Positions 9,141 through 18,052 of a stretch of DNA of 64,000 nucleotides are shown here, piece after piece (the first letter of the stretch is position 1; every line of letters starts with the position of its first letter). Source of the DNA: Paracoccaceae bacterium. Lineage in GTDB: Bacteria > Pseudomonadota > Alphaproteobacteria > Rhodobacterales > Rhodobacteraceae. The translations under genes and the position numbers were made by a program. The stretch is taken from the NCBI GenBank assembly GCA_028284605.1, contig JANQRL010000031.1, forward strand, positions 62,001 through 126,000, given 5' to 3'. The notes beneath the pieces were generated by a model. The model saw nothing but the letters and a program-made list of their open reading frames with translations, had not been told where the DNA came from and made no database searches.

Positions 9141-10051
9141 CATAGGTCCCAGCCCCGGCGACGCAGAAGCGCGGCGATCTTCTCGTCGGCGTCGGCGCGA
9201 CCGGCGTTGATCGACATCTTCTGCAGGAACCACCAGAGATAGGCGTCGTAGGGCGGGTCCGCCTTCCGAACCGCGCGGAACGCCTCGGCGACACCGAGAT
9301 CGGCGACATTCGCAGCGATGTGGTGAAAGTCGATCTGCCCGAAAAGGACGCTCGGCTTGCCAAAGAGATAGCCCGTGAAGGAGACCGCGGAGTTCTGCGA
9401 GACGATGTAGTCGCATCCCGGCAAGAGTTCGTCCATTCCGCCGGTTCGGATCTCCAGGCGCGAGAAACCGGACTGGAGCGTCTCCAGAGCGGAGAGGTCA
9501 GCCCTGGCATATGTTTCCTTCGGATGAAGGGTGGCGATGACCGGCCGATCATCCTGCTCGAGAACCGCCTCGACCATCTTTATCGGGCTACAGGACTGAA
9601 ACGACCGATGCCGGGTCAGGAGGCCCTGGAGCGGAACGTAAACGAACCCATCGCGACGCGGGGCCGCCATGCCCGGAAAGAGACGCTTGCGCGTGGCGCG
9701 GACAAAGCGGTGCGCCTTCTCCTCATCCACATCAGCGGCGTCGAAAGGGGTCAGTGCCACTTCCCATTCCCAGCGCTTCGCCGACGCTTCGATCCGCCAG
9801 AACGGGTAGAGGTAGGCCAGCCGCATCGTAAGCGCTCTGTCGTGGAACGGGTCGTCCATGTGGAACATGGCATACCCTTTGCGCATCGCCGATTTCAGAC
9901 GTTCGGTCTCGGTATCGAGGCGATACTCGACGCGGAAACCATGAGCGGTCAGGACGGCGGCAACTCGGGCGATGAAATTGTGACGCCCGGCTTCCGCCTT
10001 CTCCCTTAACTGGCTGTGAAGGTAGAAGCGGACTATCCGCGCCGTCGACAT
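9140..10051 (-). CDS. Capsule/glycan-biosynthesis-like protein of GT-B-like character, unknown role
   Basis: A 303-residue cytosolic protein without a signal peptide or membrane segment. The C-terminal half has the look of capsular polysaccharide/Kdo-transferase-type proteins: an HPKE motif in a strand-loop (ATLHPKETYA), then SQNSAVSFTGYLFGKPSVLFGQ-like sequence, in which a Ser/Asn-rich loop is followed by a helix and a GKPSVLFG strand as in nucleotide-sugar-binding GT-B domains. The N-terminal half contains FHMDDPF and several aromatic patches. No glycan cluster lies nearby; its neighbours are trxA (convergent) and hslV (divergent). Specific substrate unknown. Confidence 0.6.
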   Translation of the reverse strand: MSTARIVRFYLHSQLREKAEAGRHNFIARVAAVLTAHGFRVEYRLDTETERLKSAMRKGYAMFHMDDPFHDRALTMRLAYLYPFWRIEASAKRWEWEVALTPFDAADVDEEKAHRFVRATRKRLFPGMAAPRRDGFVYVPLQGLLTRHRSFQSCSPIKMVEAVLEQDDRPVIATLHPKETYARADLSALETLQSGFSRLEIRTGGMDELLPGCDYIVSQNSAVSFTGYLFGKPSVLFGQIDFHHIAANVADLGVAEAFRAVRKADPPYDAYLWWFLQKMSINAGRADADEKIAALLRRRGWDL

Positions 10052-10094
10052 GGCCCTTCTCTACGCGTTCGCGTGCCGCCGGACAAGCAAGGCC

Positions 10095-10123
10095 CTTGTG
10101 GCGCCTCGATGCGGCTCTCATAT
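10095..10123 (+). promoter_or_regulatory. Candidate promoter for hslVU
   Basis: CTTG at 10095-10098 and TCATAT at 10118-10123 lie in the gap between the divergent gene and hslV, about 25 bp ahead of the hslV start. The pattern is compatible with either the housekeeping or the heat-shock (RpoH) sigma factor of alphaproteobacteria. hslVU is a heat-shock operon in many bacteria, but the -10 match is imperfect. Confidence 0.4.
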
Positions 10124-10147
10124 AGGGCGCCGAGGTAAGGAGACGTC

Positions 10148-10708
10148 ATGACGAACTCAGACTTCCCGGGCTGGCACGGCACCACGATTGTCGGGGTGCG
10201 CAAGGGCGGCGAGGTGGTAATCGCCGGTGACGGACAGGTGAGCCTGGGCCAGACGGTGATCAAGGGCAGCGCGCGCAAGGTGCGGCGGCTGTCTCCCGGC
10301 GGGACCGAGGTGGTGGCGGGGTTCGCAGGGTCGACGGCAGATGCGTTTACCCTGCTGGAACGGCTGGAGAAGAAGCTGGAGGCCACGCCCGGCCAGCTTG
10401 CCCGCGCCTCGGTGGAGCTGGCGAAGGACTGGCGCACGGACAAGTACCTGCAGAAGCTCGAAGCCTTCCTGATCGTCTCCGACGGCACCGACCTCTTCGT
10501 CATCACTGGCGCCGGCGACGTGCTGGAGCCGGAACATGACGTGACCGCCATCGGATCGGGGGGGAACTACGCCCTCGCCGCGGCCCGGGCGCTGATGGAC
10601 AGCGATCTCTCGGCAGAAGAGGTCGCCCGCAGGGCCATGGCGATCGCGGCGGATATCTGCGTCTATACGAACGGCAATCTGACGGTGGAAACGCTGAAGG
10701 CCGGATGA
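10148..10708 (+). CDS. hslV: ATP-dependent protease subunit HslV (ClpQ)
   Basis: HslV is the proteasome-beta-like threonine peptidase that forms a double hexamer and degrades unfolded proteins fed by HslU. The 186-residue protein has the N-terminal TTIVGV strand that provides the nucleophile after processing. The catalytic Thr is at residue 12, preceded by an 11-residue leader ending HG, so a propeptide must be removed; in E. coli only the initiator Met precedes it. The conserved GAGDV loop and YTNGN end are present. A TAAGGAGACGTC ribosome-binding region precedes the ATG. hslU follows 40 bp later. Confidence 0.95.
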   Translation: MTNSDFPGWHGTTIVGVRKGGEVVIAGDGQVSLGQTVIKGSARKVRRLSPGGTEVVAGFAGSTADAFTLLERLEKKLEATPGQLARASVELAKDWRTDKYLQKLEAFLIVSDGTDLFVITGAGDVLEPEHDVTAIGSGGNYALAAARALMDSDLSAEEVARRAMAIAADICVYTNGNLTVETLKAG

Positions 10709-10748
10709 GGCGCCTCAGCAGACCATTTGCACGACACAGGCAGGCGAC

Positions 10749-12053
10749 ATGACCGACCTCACCCCCCGCGAAATCGTCCATGAGCTTGACCGGTTCATCA
10801 TCGGCCAGAAGGAGGCCAAACGGGCGGTGGCCGTCGCTTTGCGCAACCGTTGGCGGCGCAAGCAGCTGGGCGACGATCTGCGGGACGAGGTCTATCCGAA
10901 GAACATCCTGATGATCGGCCCCACGGGCGTCGGCAAGACGGAGATCAGCCGGCGGCTGGCCAAGCTCGCCCGGGCGCCCTTCATCAAGGTCGAGGCGACG
11001 AAGTTCACCGAGGTCGGCTATGTCGGGCGGGATGTGGAGCAGATCGTGCGCGATCTGGTGGAGGCCGCCATCGTGGAGACCCGCGACTATATGCGCGAGG
11101 ATGTGAAGGCCCGGGCGCTGAAGGCTGCCGAGGACCGGGTGATCGCCCATTTCACCGGCGAGGATGCGCGGGAGAGCACCCGCGAGATGTTCCGCAAGAA
11201 GCTGAAATCAGGCGATCTCGACGATACGGTGATCGAGCTGGACGTCGCCGACAATTCCAACCCGTTCGGTGCGATGGAACTGCCCGGCCAGGCCGGCATG
11301 ATGGGCGCGCCGATGGATCTCGGCTCGATCTTCGGCAAGGCGTTCCAGCGGACCGTGAAGAAGAAGGTTACCGTGGCCGACAGCTACGACCTCCTGATTG
11401 CCGAGGAGGCGGACAAGCTTCTCGATGACGAGGTGGTCAAGAAGGCCGCGCTGGAAGCGGTGGAGCAGAACGGCATCGTCTTTCTCGATGAGATCGACAA
11501 GGTGGCACGGAATGCCGAGGCACGGGGCGCCGATGTGAGCCGCGAGGGGGTGCAGCGCGACCTGCTACCGCTGATCGAGGGCACCACGGTCTCGACCAAA
11601 CACGGGTCGGTGAAGACCGACCACATCCTCTTCATCGCCTCGGGCGCGTTTCACATCGCCAAGCCCTCGGACCTGCTTCCCGAATTGCAGGGCCGGCTGC
11701 CGATCCGCGTCAATCTGCGGGCGCTGACGGAGGCGGATTTCGTGCGCATCCTGACCGAGACCGACAACGCCCTGACCCGGCAATACACCGCTTTGATGGA
11801 GACCGAGGAGGTCGCCGTCACCTTCACCGAAGACGGGATCGGCGCCCTGGCCCGGATCGCGGCGGAGGTCAACGAGAGTGTCGAGAATATCGGCGCGCGG
11901 CGGCTTTATACAGTGATGGAGCGCGTCTTCGAGGAGCTGAGTTTTTCGGCCCCGGACCGTGCGGGCGAGTCCGTGAATGTGGATGCCGGATTCGTCGAGG
12001 AGCATCTGGGCGAACTGACCCGCTCTACCGATCTCAGCCGCTACGTGCTCTGA
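10749..12053 (+). CDS. hslU: ATP-dependent protease ATPase subunit HslU (ClpY)
   Basis: AAA+ unfoldase that captures substrates and threads them into HslV. The 434-residue protein starts with the canonical LTPREIV...FIIGQ segment. It has Walker A GPTGVGKT at 57-64, the pore loop GYVGRD, the intermediate I-domain between about residues 110 and 230, Walker B FLDEID with Asp247-Glu248, a GARRLYT sensor-2 arginine, and the conserved C-terminal SRYVL tail that inserts into HslV. It forms an operon with hslV. Confidence 0.97.
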   Translation: MTDLTPREIVHELDRFIIGQKEAKRAVAVALRNRWRRKQLGDDLRDEVYPKNILMIGPTGVGKTEISRRLAKLARAPFIKVEATKFTEVGYVGRDVEQIVRDLVEAAIVETRDYMREDVKARALKAAEDRVIAHFTGEDARESTREMFRKKLKSGDLDDTVIELDVADNSNPFGAMELPGQAGMMGAPMDLGSIFGKAFQRTVKKKVTVADSYDLLIAEEADKLLDDEVVKKAALEAVEQNGIVFLDEIDKVARNAEARGADVSREGVQRDLLPLIEGTTVSTKHGSVKTDHILFIASGAFHIAKPSDLLPELQGRLPIRVNLRALTEADFVRILTETDNALTRQYTALMETEEVAVTFTEDGIGALARIAAEVNESVENIGARRLYTVMERVFEELSFSAPDRAGESVNVDAGFVEEHLGELTRSTDLSRYVL

Positions 12054-12099
12054 GCGCCATGACCGGCGGCGCGCCCCTTAAGCCTGACGCGCCGCACCG

Positions 12100-13323
12100 A
12101 TGCGGCTGACCGATTTCCTGCGGCTCAACGCCCCGTTCCTGTCGGCCGGGTTTCTGCTCACCTTCGGCTCGGCCTTCGGGCAGACCTTCTTCATCTCGAT
12201 CTTCGCCGGCGAGATCCGGGCCGAGTTCGGGTTGAGCCACGCAGCCTGGGGGGCGATCTACGGGCTCGGCACGCTGGTGTCGGCGGCGGTGATGGTCTGG
12301 TCCGGGGCGCTGACGGATGTTTTTCGCATCCGGTCGCTCGGCGCTGTGGTCCTCTGGGGATTGGCCGCGGCCTGTCTGGTGATGGCCTGGACACCGGCGG
12401 CCTGGATGCTGGTGCCGGCGGTGTTCCTGTTGCGGCTGACCGGGCAGGGGATGATGAGCCATCTGGGCGCGGTGGCCATGGCGCGGTGGTTCGTGGCGAC
12501 GCGGGGCAAGGCGCTGGCGGTGGCGAGTCTCGGCTATGCCGTGGCGGAGGCGTTTCTGCCTCTGATCTTCGTCAGTCTTCTGATCTTCTTCGACTGGCGG
12601 GTGCTCTGGGTCGTCGCGGCTTTGCTGACGCTTCTCATGCTGCCGATCCTCTCTCGACTGCTGCGCCTCGAACGCACGCCGCAATCCATTGCGGCTGCAA
12701 CCGAGGCGCTGGGCCTGGGCGACCGACACTGGAGCCGCAGCGAGGTGCTGCGGCACCGGCTCTTTTGGTTCATGCTGCCGGCGCTCCTGGGACCGTCGGC
12801 CTTCGTCACCGCCTTCTTCTTCCAGCAGGTGCATTTCGCGGAGGTGAAAGGGTGGAGCCATCTCGAACTGGTGGCACTCTTCCCGATCTACACGGGCATC
12901 AGCATTGGCGCGATGGTGGTGTCGGGGTTCCTCATCGACCGGTTCGGCACGGCCCGGATGATGCCGATCTATCAGGCGCCGATGATCGTGGCCTTTGTGC
13001 TTTTCGCCGTCGCGGGGTCGCCCTGGACCGCGATCTTGGGGTTCGTCTTCCTCGGGCTCGCGACCGGAGCGAATACGACCCTGCCGGCGGCGTTCTGGGC
13101 GGAGTTCTACGGCACCAAGCACCTGGGCGCGATCAAGGCGATGGCGGCGGCGGTGATGGTGCTGGGCTCGGCGATCGGGCCGGTCGTGACGGGGGTCGGG
13201 ATCACAGCCGGGATCGGGATCGAGGCGCAGTATCTTGTGGTGTCCGGTTACTTCGCCCTGACCTGTCTGAGTGTCTGGATCGGCATCCGGCAGGTGCGCG
13301 CGTCGCTAGCGGTGGCGGCGTAG
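12100..13323 (+). CDS. Major facilitator superfamily transporter
   Basis: A 407-residue integral membrane protein with about 12 hydrophobic segments in two halves separated by a hydrophilic loop near residues 190-215, as in MFS permeases. The loop after TM2-3 (SGALTDVFRIRSLG) resembles the MFS A-motif, and its counterpart in the second half (SGFLIDRFGTARM) is clear, so the fold is well supported. No substrate can be read from the sequence. The start ATG at 12100 lacks an obvious ribosome-binding site and follows hslU by 46 bp. The 3' end overlaps the convergent smr gene by 18 bp. Confidence 0.85.
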   Translation: MRLTDFLRLNAPFLSAGFLLTFGSAFGQTFFISIFAGEIRAEFGLSHAAWGAIYGLGTLVSAAVMVWSGALTDVFRIRSLGAVVLWGLAAACLVMAWTPAAWMLVPAVFLLRLTGQGMMSHLGAVAMARWFVATRGKALAVASLGYAVAEAFLPLIFVSLLIFFDWRVLWVVAALLTLLMLPILSRLLRLERTPQSIAAATEALGLGDRHWSRSEVLRHRLFWFMLPALLGPSAFVTAFFFQQVHFAEVKGWSHLELVALFPIYTGISIGAMVVSGFLIDRFGTARMMPIYQAPMIVAFVLFAVAGSPWTAILGFVFLGLATGANTTLPAAFWAEFYGTKHLGAIKAMAAAVMVLGSAIGPVVTGVGITAGIGIEAQYLVVSGYFALTCLSVWIGIRQVRASLAVAA

Positions 13324-13890
13324 ATAGACGTAGAGCGCGCCGTGGCCGCCATGGCTGACATGGGCCTCGGCGACCTGGAGCACGATGGCAGCAAGCGGCG
13401 CCTGTTTCAGCCAGTTCGGCACCTGATGGCGCAGGACCCCGTGGTGGGTCGGGATCGGGCCGCCTGTATCGCGATGCTTGCCCTTTCCCGTGATGACGAG
13501 AACCAGGCGGCGCCCCTTCGCGTGGCTGTCGAGCAGGAAGGAGGTCAGGGCCGGATGCGCCTCGGCGAGGGTCATGCCGTGGAGGTCGATCCGCGCCTCG
13601 GGCTTCAGCTTGCCGCGTTTCAGCTTACCGTGGCTCTTGCGATCCATCGCGACCGGCGCCCGGGTGAGCTGTTCGGAAAGGCCGGCGACGAGGTCGTGGT
13701 CGCGGCGATGGTCGACGGCCTCGCCGATCTGGAACGGGCGGAGCCGGGCATTGGCGGGCCTGGCCGGTTTGGGAGCCGGCTTGGCGACAGGCCGCGCGAC
13801 CGGGGCGGGCTTGTCGAGCGGTTCGGTCCGCCGCGCAACCGCGTCCCAGAGCGCCTTTTCCTCCGGGCTCAGATGGCGGGGCTTCCTCAT
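13306..13890 (-). CDS. Smr-domain DNA/RNA-binding protein
   Basis: The 194-residue protein has a basic, Pro/Ala-rich N-terminal region and a C-terminal Smr (small MutS-related) domain from about residue 95. Smr hallmarks are DLHGMT and the LVITGKGKH loop, followed by the conserved VAEAHVSHGGHGALYVYL end. Smr domains nick or bind DNA or RNA; the physiological substrate of the stand-alone bacterial form is not settled. Its start overlaps the mltA stop by 4 bp, so it is translated as the last gene of a tim44-mltA-smr unit. Convergent with the MFS gene. Confidence 0.85.
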   Translation of the reverse strand: MRKPRHLSPEEKALWDAVARRTEPLDKPAPVARPVAKPAPKPARPANARLRPFQIGEAVDHRRDHDLVAGLSEQLTRAPVAMDRKSHGKLKRGKLKPEARIDLHGMTLAEAHPALTSFLLDSHAKGRRLVLVITGKGKHRDTGGPIPTHHGVLRHQVPNWLKQAPLAAIVLQVAEAHVSHGGHGALYVYLRRHR

Positions 13891-14924
13891 TCGAGCCGCT
13901 CCGGCAGCATCGCATAGGCGCGCTGGATCGGCAGCAGAACGACGAGGCGCCCGCCATGGCGGATGCGGCCCGCCTGGCGCCCGGCGCTCGACCCGGTGCC
14001 GAAGAAGATATCCGCCCGCTGCGCGCCCTTGATCGCCGAACCGGTATCCTGCGCCACCATCAGGCGGTGCATCGGCGCCGGGCCTTCCTTTTCGATCCAG
14101 ACCGGGGCGCCGAGCGGGATGATGGCGGGGTCGACGGCAATCGTGCGGAGCGGGGTCACGGAGCGGTTCATGGCGCCGAGCGGTCCTAGGCGGGCGTCGA
14201 GGTCTTGAAGCTCCCGGAAGAAGACGAAGCTCTCGTTGGTCCAGAGCAGTTCGCGCCCCTCTTCGGGATTGCGGCGCACCCAGTTCTGGATCACCGCCGC
14301 CGAGACCTGGTGCGGCTCGTAGATGCCACGCGCGACCAGTTCCGCGCCGATAGAGGAGTAGTCGCGGCCATTGTTGCCGCCATAGCCGACCCGCAGGGTC
14401 CCGCCGCCCGGCAGGCGGATGCGACCGGAGCCCTGGACCTGGAGGAAGAACAGTTCGACCGGATCGTCGACCCAGGCGATTTCGAGGCCCTGATCCTCGA
14501 GCGCGTCCTCCTCCTCAATCTGGCGGCGGGTGAGCCAGGGACCCTCGCCCCGATCGGGCGGCAGGCGGTAGAGCGGGAAGCGGAACCGGTCGTCGCGGGT
14601 CAGGGCGCCGTCGAGTTCGGGCTCAAAGTAGCCGGTGAAGAGCGCCGGCCCACCGTCTTCGATCAGCACCGGCTTAAAGAAAAGCTCAAAGAAGTCGCGG
14701 GCATTGCCGGCGGTGCGGGCGGTGCGGCAGAGCGCGCGCCAATCGGCCTCGTCGAGATCGCCGCAGGTCACCAGAAAGGCGTCGAGCGCTGCCTGATGAT
14801 CGTCCTCCGCCCAATCGGCCAGATCGGCGAAGTCGAGGTGACGTATGGTGAGGGGCTCTGCCATGGCATTTGTCGTGCCGAGGGCGAGGCCTAGAAGCGG
14901 GCCTACCCAGGCCCGCACGGTCAT
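13887..14924 (-). CDS. mltA: Membrane-bound lytic murein transglycosylase A (MltA)
   Basis: Periplasmic enzyme cleaving the MurNAc-GlcNAc bond of peptidoglycan with formation of 1,6-anhydro-MurNAc. The 345-residue precursor has an N-terminal signal peptide of about 22 residues (ending NAMA, then EPL) without an obvious lipobox cysteine, so it may be soluble rather than a lipoprotein. The central MltA domain contains LFTGYFEPELDG and the FFLQVQGSGRIRLP core. The C-terminal 3D domain has AQDTGSAIKG with the catalytic-type Asp and the RADIFFG motif. Both start and stop overlap neighbours by 4 bp. Product sugars could feed the AmgK/MurU pathway encoded at 0.8-2.4 kb. Confidence 0.93.
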   Translation of the reverse strand: MTVRAWVGPLLGLALGTTNAMAEPLTIRHLDFADLADWAEDDHQAALDAFLVTCGDLDEADWRALCRTARTAGNARDFFELFFKPVLIEDGGPALFTGYFEPELDGALTRDDRFRFPLYRLPPDRGEGPWLTRRQIEEEDALEDQGLEIAWVDDPVELFFLQVQGSGRIRLPGGGTLRVGYGGNNGRDYSSIGAELVARGIYEPHQVSAAVIQNWVRRNPEEGRELLWTNESFVFFRELQDLDARLGPLGAMNRSVTPLRTIAVDPAIIPLGAPVWIEKEGPAPMHRLMVAQDTGSAIKGAQRADIFFGTGSSAGRQAGRIRHGGRLVVLLPIQRAYAMLPERLE

Positions 14925-15580
14925 TCGCCCGTGGCGACGAGCTGCCAGTTCGGGTCCCCGACGCCCATGGTCCGGGCAAAGGACCAGACATCGCGCTGGC
15001 GCTTGATCTCGGTCGGGCTGCCTTCGATGATGTCACCGGCCTTGTCGCGCACCACCGAGGTCATCTCGCAGGTGAAGCGCACGGTGATCTCGCCTTCTGA
15101 GGTCGTGGCGTCGAATTCGGCATCCTGGATGGCGATGTCGGTGACACCGCCGAAGGTCGCCTCGATGGTCAGGCCCTTGTCGGCGCGATCCTCGATCACC
15201 GCGGCGAAGGCCTCATAGACATCGTCGGAGAGGAACGGCCGCACCTCCGACAGATCGCCATTCTCGAAGGCCATGAGGATCATCTCGTAGGCGCCGCGAG
15301 CCCCGCCGAGGAAGTCGCTGACGCCAAAGGACGGCTCAGCGGATTTCATCGCTGCCAGGGCACTCGCCGCGTCGCTGTCGGCATCGACATGATCGGTGAT
15401 GTCGCGGTCCGGCCCGCCCTCGATCACTTCGAGGTCCGGGCGGCGGCGTTCGGCGGTGTTGGCGATCGGCGCCGGCGGCTTTTCAAACCCCTCCCGCGTG
15501 CCCAGCACGTTGCGCAGGCGCAGGATCAGAAAAACCGCGATCCCGGCAAGGACAAGAAGCTGGATAATCGGTGAGTTCAT
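14921..15580 (-). CDS. Tim44/TimA-like domain protein, membrane anchored
   Basis: A 219-residue protein with one N-terminal transmembrane segment (about residues 4-22), a polar linker, and a C-terminal Tim44-like domain (LGGARGAYEMILMAFENGDLS... then a SEGEITVRF strand). The domain is related to the mitochondrial import motor subunit Tim44 and is common in alphaproteobacteria; its bacterial function is unclear. The start at 15580 (MNSPIIQ) is preferred over an ATG 24 bp upstream because the former begins just before the membrane helix. Overlap with mltA is 4 bp. Divergent from fxsA. Confidence 0.82.
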   Translation of the reverse strand: MNSPIIQLLVLAGIAVFLILRLRNVLGTREGFEKPPAPIANTAERRRPDLEVIEGGPDRDITDHVDADSDAASALAAMKSAEPSFGVSDFLGGARGAYEMILMAFENGDLSEVRPFLSDDVYEAFAAVIEDRADKGLTIEATFGGVTDIAIQDAEFDATTSEGEITVRFTCEMTSVVRDKAGDIIEGSPTEIKRQRDVWSFARTMGVGDPNWQLVATGE

Positions 15581-15622
15581 CGGGCTCTCTTCGGGCGGAG
15601 GCATGGTAAGGGGCAGCGACCG

Positions 15623-15636
15623 GCCTTATGTAAGGC
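15623..15636. promoter_or_regulatory. Inverted repeat in the tim44/fxsA divergent promoter region
   Basis: GCCTTA and TAAGGC form 6-bp arms around a 2-base centre, midway between two divergent starts. Operator function is only inferred from position. Confidence 0.25.
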
Positions 15637-15685
15637 TGGGGCGCGGCCAAGTCCACCGGCGCCCAACAAGAATAACGGCAGCGTC

Positions 15686-16165
15686 ATGTGGCTTTTTGCA
15701 CTCTTCATCGCGGTTCCGCTCATCGAAATCGCCCTCTTCATTCAGATCGGCGGGCTGATCGGGCTCTGGCCAACCTTGCTGATCGTGGTTCTGACCGCGA
15801 TTCTCGGGACTTATCTGGTACGCAGCCAGGGTCTGGCAGAGCTGGGGCGGCTCCAGCGCTCGTTCAACGAGCTCAACGACCCGACCGAGCCGCTCGCCCA
15901 TGGTGCGATGATCCTGTTCTCGGGCGCGCTGCTCCTGACGCCGGGCTTCTTCACAGACGCGGTGGGATTTTCGCTACTCGTGCCTGGCATCCGGCAGGCG
16001 GTTTTCCGCTGGATCAAGGCGCGGGTCCAGGTGTCGAGCTTCACCATGGGCACGGGCCCCGGTCCACACACCGGGCCCGAGGAGGATGTGATCGACGGCG
16101 AGTTCCAAGAGGTCGATCCGGAGAAGCGCCCGACCCATCGGCCTTCGGGCTGGACACAGCATTGA
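15686..16165 (+). CDS. fxsA: FxsA family cytoplasmic membrane protein
   Basis: The 159-residue protein has hydrophobic segments at about residues 2-22, 25-43 and 72-98 with the family's PLIEIALFI, GTYLVRSQG and LLTPGFFTD motifs, all diagnostic of FxsA. E. coli FxsA interferes with F-plasmid exclusion of phage T7; its normal cellular function is unknown. The C-terminal 40 residues are acidic and cytosolic. It precedes secB, a typical order in this group, and is divergent from the tim44 gene across a 105-bp region that must hold both promoters. Confidence 0.9.
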   Translation: MWLFALFIAVPLIEIALFIQIGGLIGLWPTLLIVVLTAILGTYLVRSQGLAELGRLQRSFNELNDPTEPLAHGAMILFSGALLLTPGFFTDAVGFSLLVPGIRQAVFRWIKARVQVSSFTMGTGPGPHTGPEEDVIDGEFQEVDPEKRPTHRPSGWTQH

Positions 16166-16222
16166 GGCCTTGGCCTGCGGCTGCTAGGGAGCGGCGAGAC
16201 AGGATAACCGGAGAGCCCGACC

Positions 16223-16759
16223 ATGGCCGATGAGCCTCAGACGCCCGAACCGAACGGCGCGGCCCAGGACCAGCAGCAGCAATTGCCGCAGATCACCCAG
16301 CGCATCCTCGCGCAATATGTCCGCGACCTCTCGTTCGAGAACGTGATGGCCCAGAAGGGGGTCACCGGGGAGGCGACGACGCCGGAGATCAACGTTCAGG
16401 TCAATCTCGATGCGCGCAAGCGTAAGCCGGACCATCAGTTCGAGGTGATCACCAAGCTCAAGGTGACGTCGAAGGCGAAAGGGACCGAGGATACGCTGTT
16501 CCTGATGGAGCTGGAATATGCCGGGGTGTTCCATATCGAGGGTGTGCCGGATGCGCAGATGCATCCCTATCTCTTGATCGAATGCCCCCGGATGACCTTC
16601 CCCTTCGTGCGCCGGATCGTGAGCGATGTGACCCGGGACGGGGGCTTTCTGCCGCTGAACCTGGAGACGATCGATTTCCTGAGCCTCTATCGCGTCGAGC
16701 TGGCGCGGCGGGCGAAGGAGCAGGGCGCGGCGGCAGGCGAGGCATCGACGGAGGCTTGA
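16223..16759 (+). CDS. secB: Protein-export chaperone SecB
   Basis: SecB keeps preproteins unfolded and hands them to SecA. The 178-residue protein has an extended polar N terminus (alphaproteobacterial SecBs are commonly longer than the 155-residue E. coli form), the YVRDLSFEN strand, and the core YPYLLIECPRMTFPFVR-like block with the FPFVRR motif that forms the dimer interface, ending in a flexible acidic tail. It is convergent with dnaQ (5 bp apart), and the ATG follows a GGAGAG ribosome-binding region. Confidence 0.96.
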   Translation: MADEPQTPEPNGAAQDQQQQLPQITQRILAQYVRDLSFENVMAQKGVTGEATTPEINVQVNLDARKRKPDHQFEVITKLKVTSKAKGTEDTLFLMELEYAGVFHIEGVPDAQMHPYLLIECPRMTFPFVRRIVSDVTRDGGFLPLNLETIDFLSLYRVELARRAKEQGAAAGEASTEA

Positions 16760-16764
16760 AGCGG

Positions 16765-17466
16765 TCAGTCCGTCCCAGTCGTTCGCCAGAGGGCGGTGTC
16801 GCCCAATTCGTCGATGAACGCCGCATGGGCGGCGGCTTCGTCTTCCGTCAGGCGGGAGGGCAGCGGGGTTTTTCGGGGACGGGGCCGCCAGTCATCCGAA
16901 CCTTCGTCCCGGGCGCGCGCCGTATGTGAGCCGGTGGTCAGGGCGAAGTCCGGCTGGCGGCCGCCGATCAGCTCCAGATAGACCTCGGCCAGGATCTCGC
17001 TGTCGAGCAGCGCGCCGTGCTTGGTGCGCGCCGAGTTGTCGATCCCGAAGCGCTGGCAAAGCGCGTCGAGCGAGGCGCGGGCGCCCGGATACCGGCGCCG
17101 GGCGATGGCGAGGCTGTCGATGGCTTGGTCCATCGGCAGGAGCGGCATGCCGGCCCAGCCAAGCTCGGCGTTGAGGAATCTCATGTCGAACTCGGCATTA
17201 TGGATGACGAGCTTTGCCTCGCCGATGAAGTCGAGGAAGGCCTGGCCGACGGCGGCAAAGACCGGCTTGTCGGCAAGGAACTCGTCACCGAGGCCGTGAA
17301 CCTCGAACGCTTCCTGGGGCATGGCGCGCTCGGGGTTGATGTATTGGTGAAAGGTGCGGCCAGTGGGGATGTGGCCAGAGAGCTCGACGGCCCCGATCTC
17401 GACGATGCGGTCGCCGCTTTCCGGGTCGAAGCCCGTGGTTTCGGTGTCGAGGACGATCTCACGCAT
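16765..17466 (-). CDS. dnaQ: DNA polymerase III epsilon subunit (3'-5' exonuclease)
   Basis: Proofreading exonuclease of the replicative polymerase. The 233-residue protein has the DEDDh catalytic set: Exo I with Asp7 and Glu9 (LDTETTGFD), Exo II with Asp94 (HNAEFDMRF), and Exo III with His150 and Asp155 (KHGALLDSE). The C-terminal region beyond residue 180 is a basic linker and a short tail that could bind the alpha subunit. It overlaps the coaE stop by 8 bp as part of the maf-aroE-coaE-dnaQ run. Confidence 0.96.
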   Translation of the reverse strand: MREIVLDTETTGFDPESGDRIVEIGAVELSGHIPTGRTFHQYINPERAMPQEAFEVHGLGDEFLADKPVFAAVGQAFLDFIGEAKLVIHNAEFDMRFLNAELGWAGMPLLPMDQAIDSLAIARRRYPGARASLDALCQRFGIDNSARTKHGALLDSEILAEVYLELIGGRQPDFALTTGSHTARARDEGSDDWRPRPRKTPLPSRLTEDEAAAHAAFIDELGDTALWRTTGTD

Positions 17467-18052
17467 CGGCCAGCTTCCCCCTGATCGCTGCGATCAGGTC
17501 TCGCACGGCGGCGCGGGCGCCGTCCAGCGTCAGGGTCTCGATGACATGATCCGCGCGGGCGCGTTTCTCGGCATCGGGCATCTGGCGCGCGCGCAGGGTT
17601 TCGAACCGCGCCTCGGTCAGGCCGGGGCGGGCGAGGACGCGGGTGCGTTGCACCTCCGCCGGGGCGGTGACAACGAGCACGCTGTCGAATTCGCCCTCGG
17701 CCCCGGTCTCGAAGAGGAGTGGGACGTCACAGACGACGATGTCGCTGGTCGCACCGGCGACGAATGCGGTTCGGTCGGCGGCCACGAGGGGATGGACGAG
17801 CGCTTCGATCCGGGCGAGCGCCGCGCCGTCGTTCGCGATATGCGCCGCCAGGCGCTCGCGGTTGACGGCGCCGTCGATGATGGCGTCAGGGAAGTGGACG
17901 GCAAGCGGCGCGACCGCGCCACCGCCGGCGGAGTAGAGCCGATGCACGGCGGCGTCGGCGTCCCAGACCGGGAGGCCCTCGTCCCGGAACATCTGGGCGG
18001 TGGTCGACTTTCCCATTCCGATGGAGCCAGTCAGGCCGAGGATGTAGGTCAT
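17459..18052 (-). CDS. coaE: Dephospho-CoA kinase
   Basis: Catalyses the last step of coenzyme A synthesis, phosphorylating the 3'-OH of dephospho-CoA. The 197-residue protein opens with [17 protein letters not shown], the P-loop GSIGMGKS being residues 9-16, followed by the family VWDADA and VHPLV motifs. The ATG at 18052 is preferred over an upstream in-frame start because it begins exactly at the first beta strand and overlaps the aroE stop by 4 bp. Confidence 0.95.
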   Translation of the reverse strand: MTYILGLTGSIGMGKSTTAQMFRDEGLPVWDADAAVHRLYSAGGGAVAPLAVHFPDAIIDGAVNRERLAAHIANDGAALARIEALVHPLVAADRTAFVAGATSDIVVCDVPLLFETGAEGEFDSVLVVTAPAEVQRTRVLARPGLTEARFETLRARQMPDAEKRARADHVIETLTLDGARAAVRDLIAAIRGKLADA

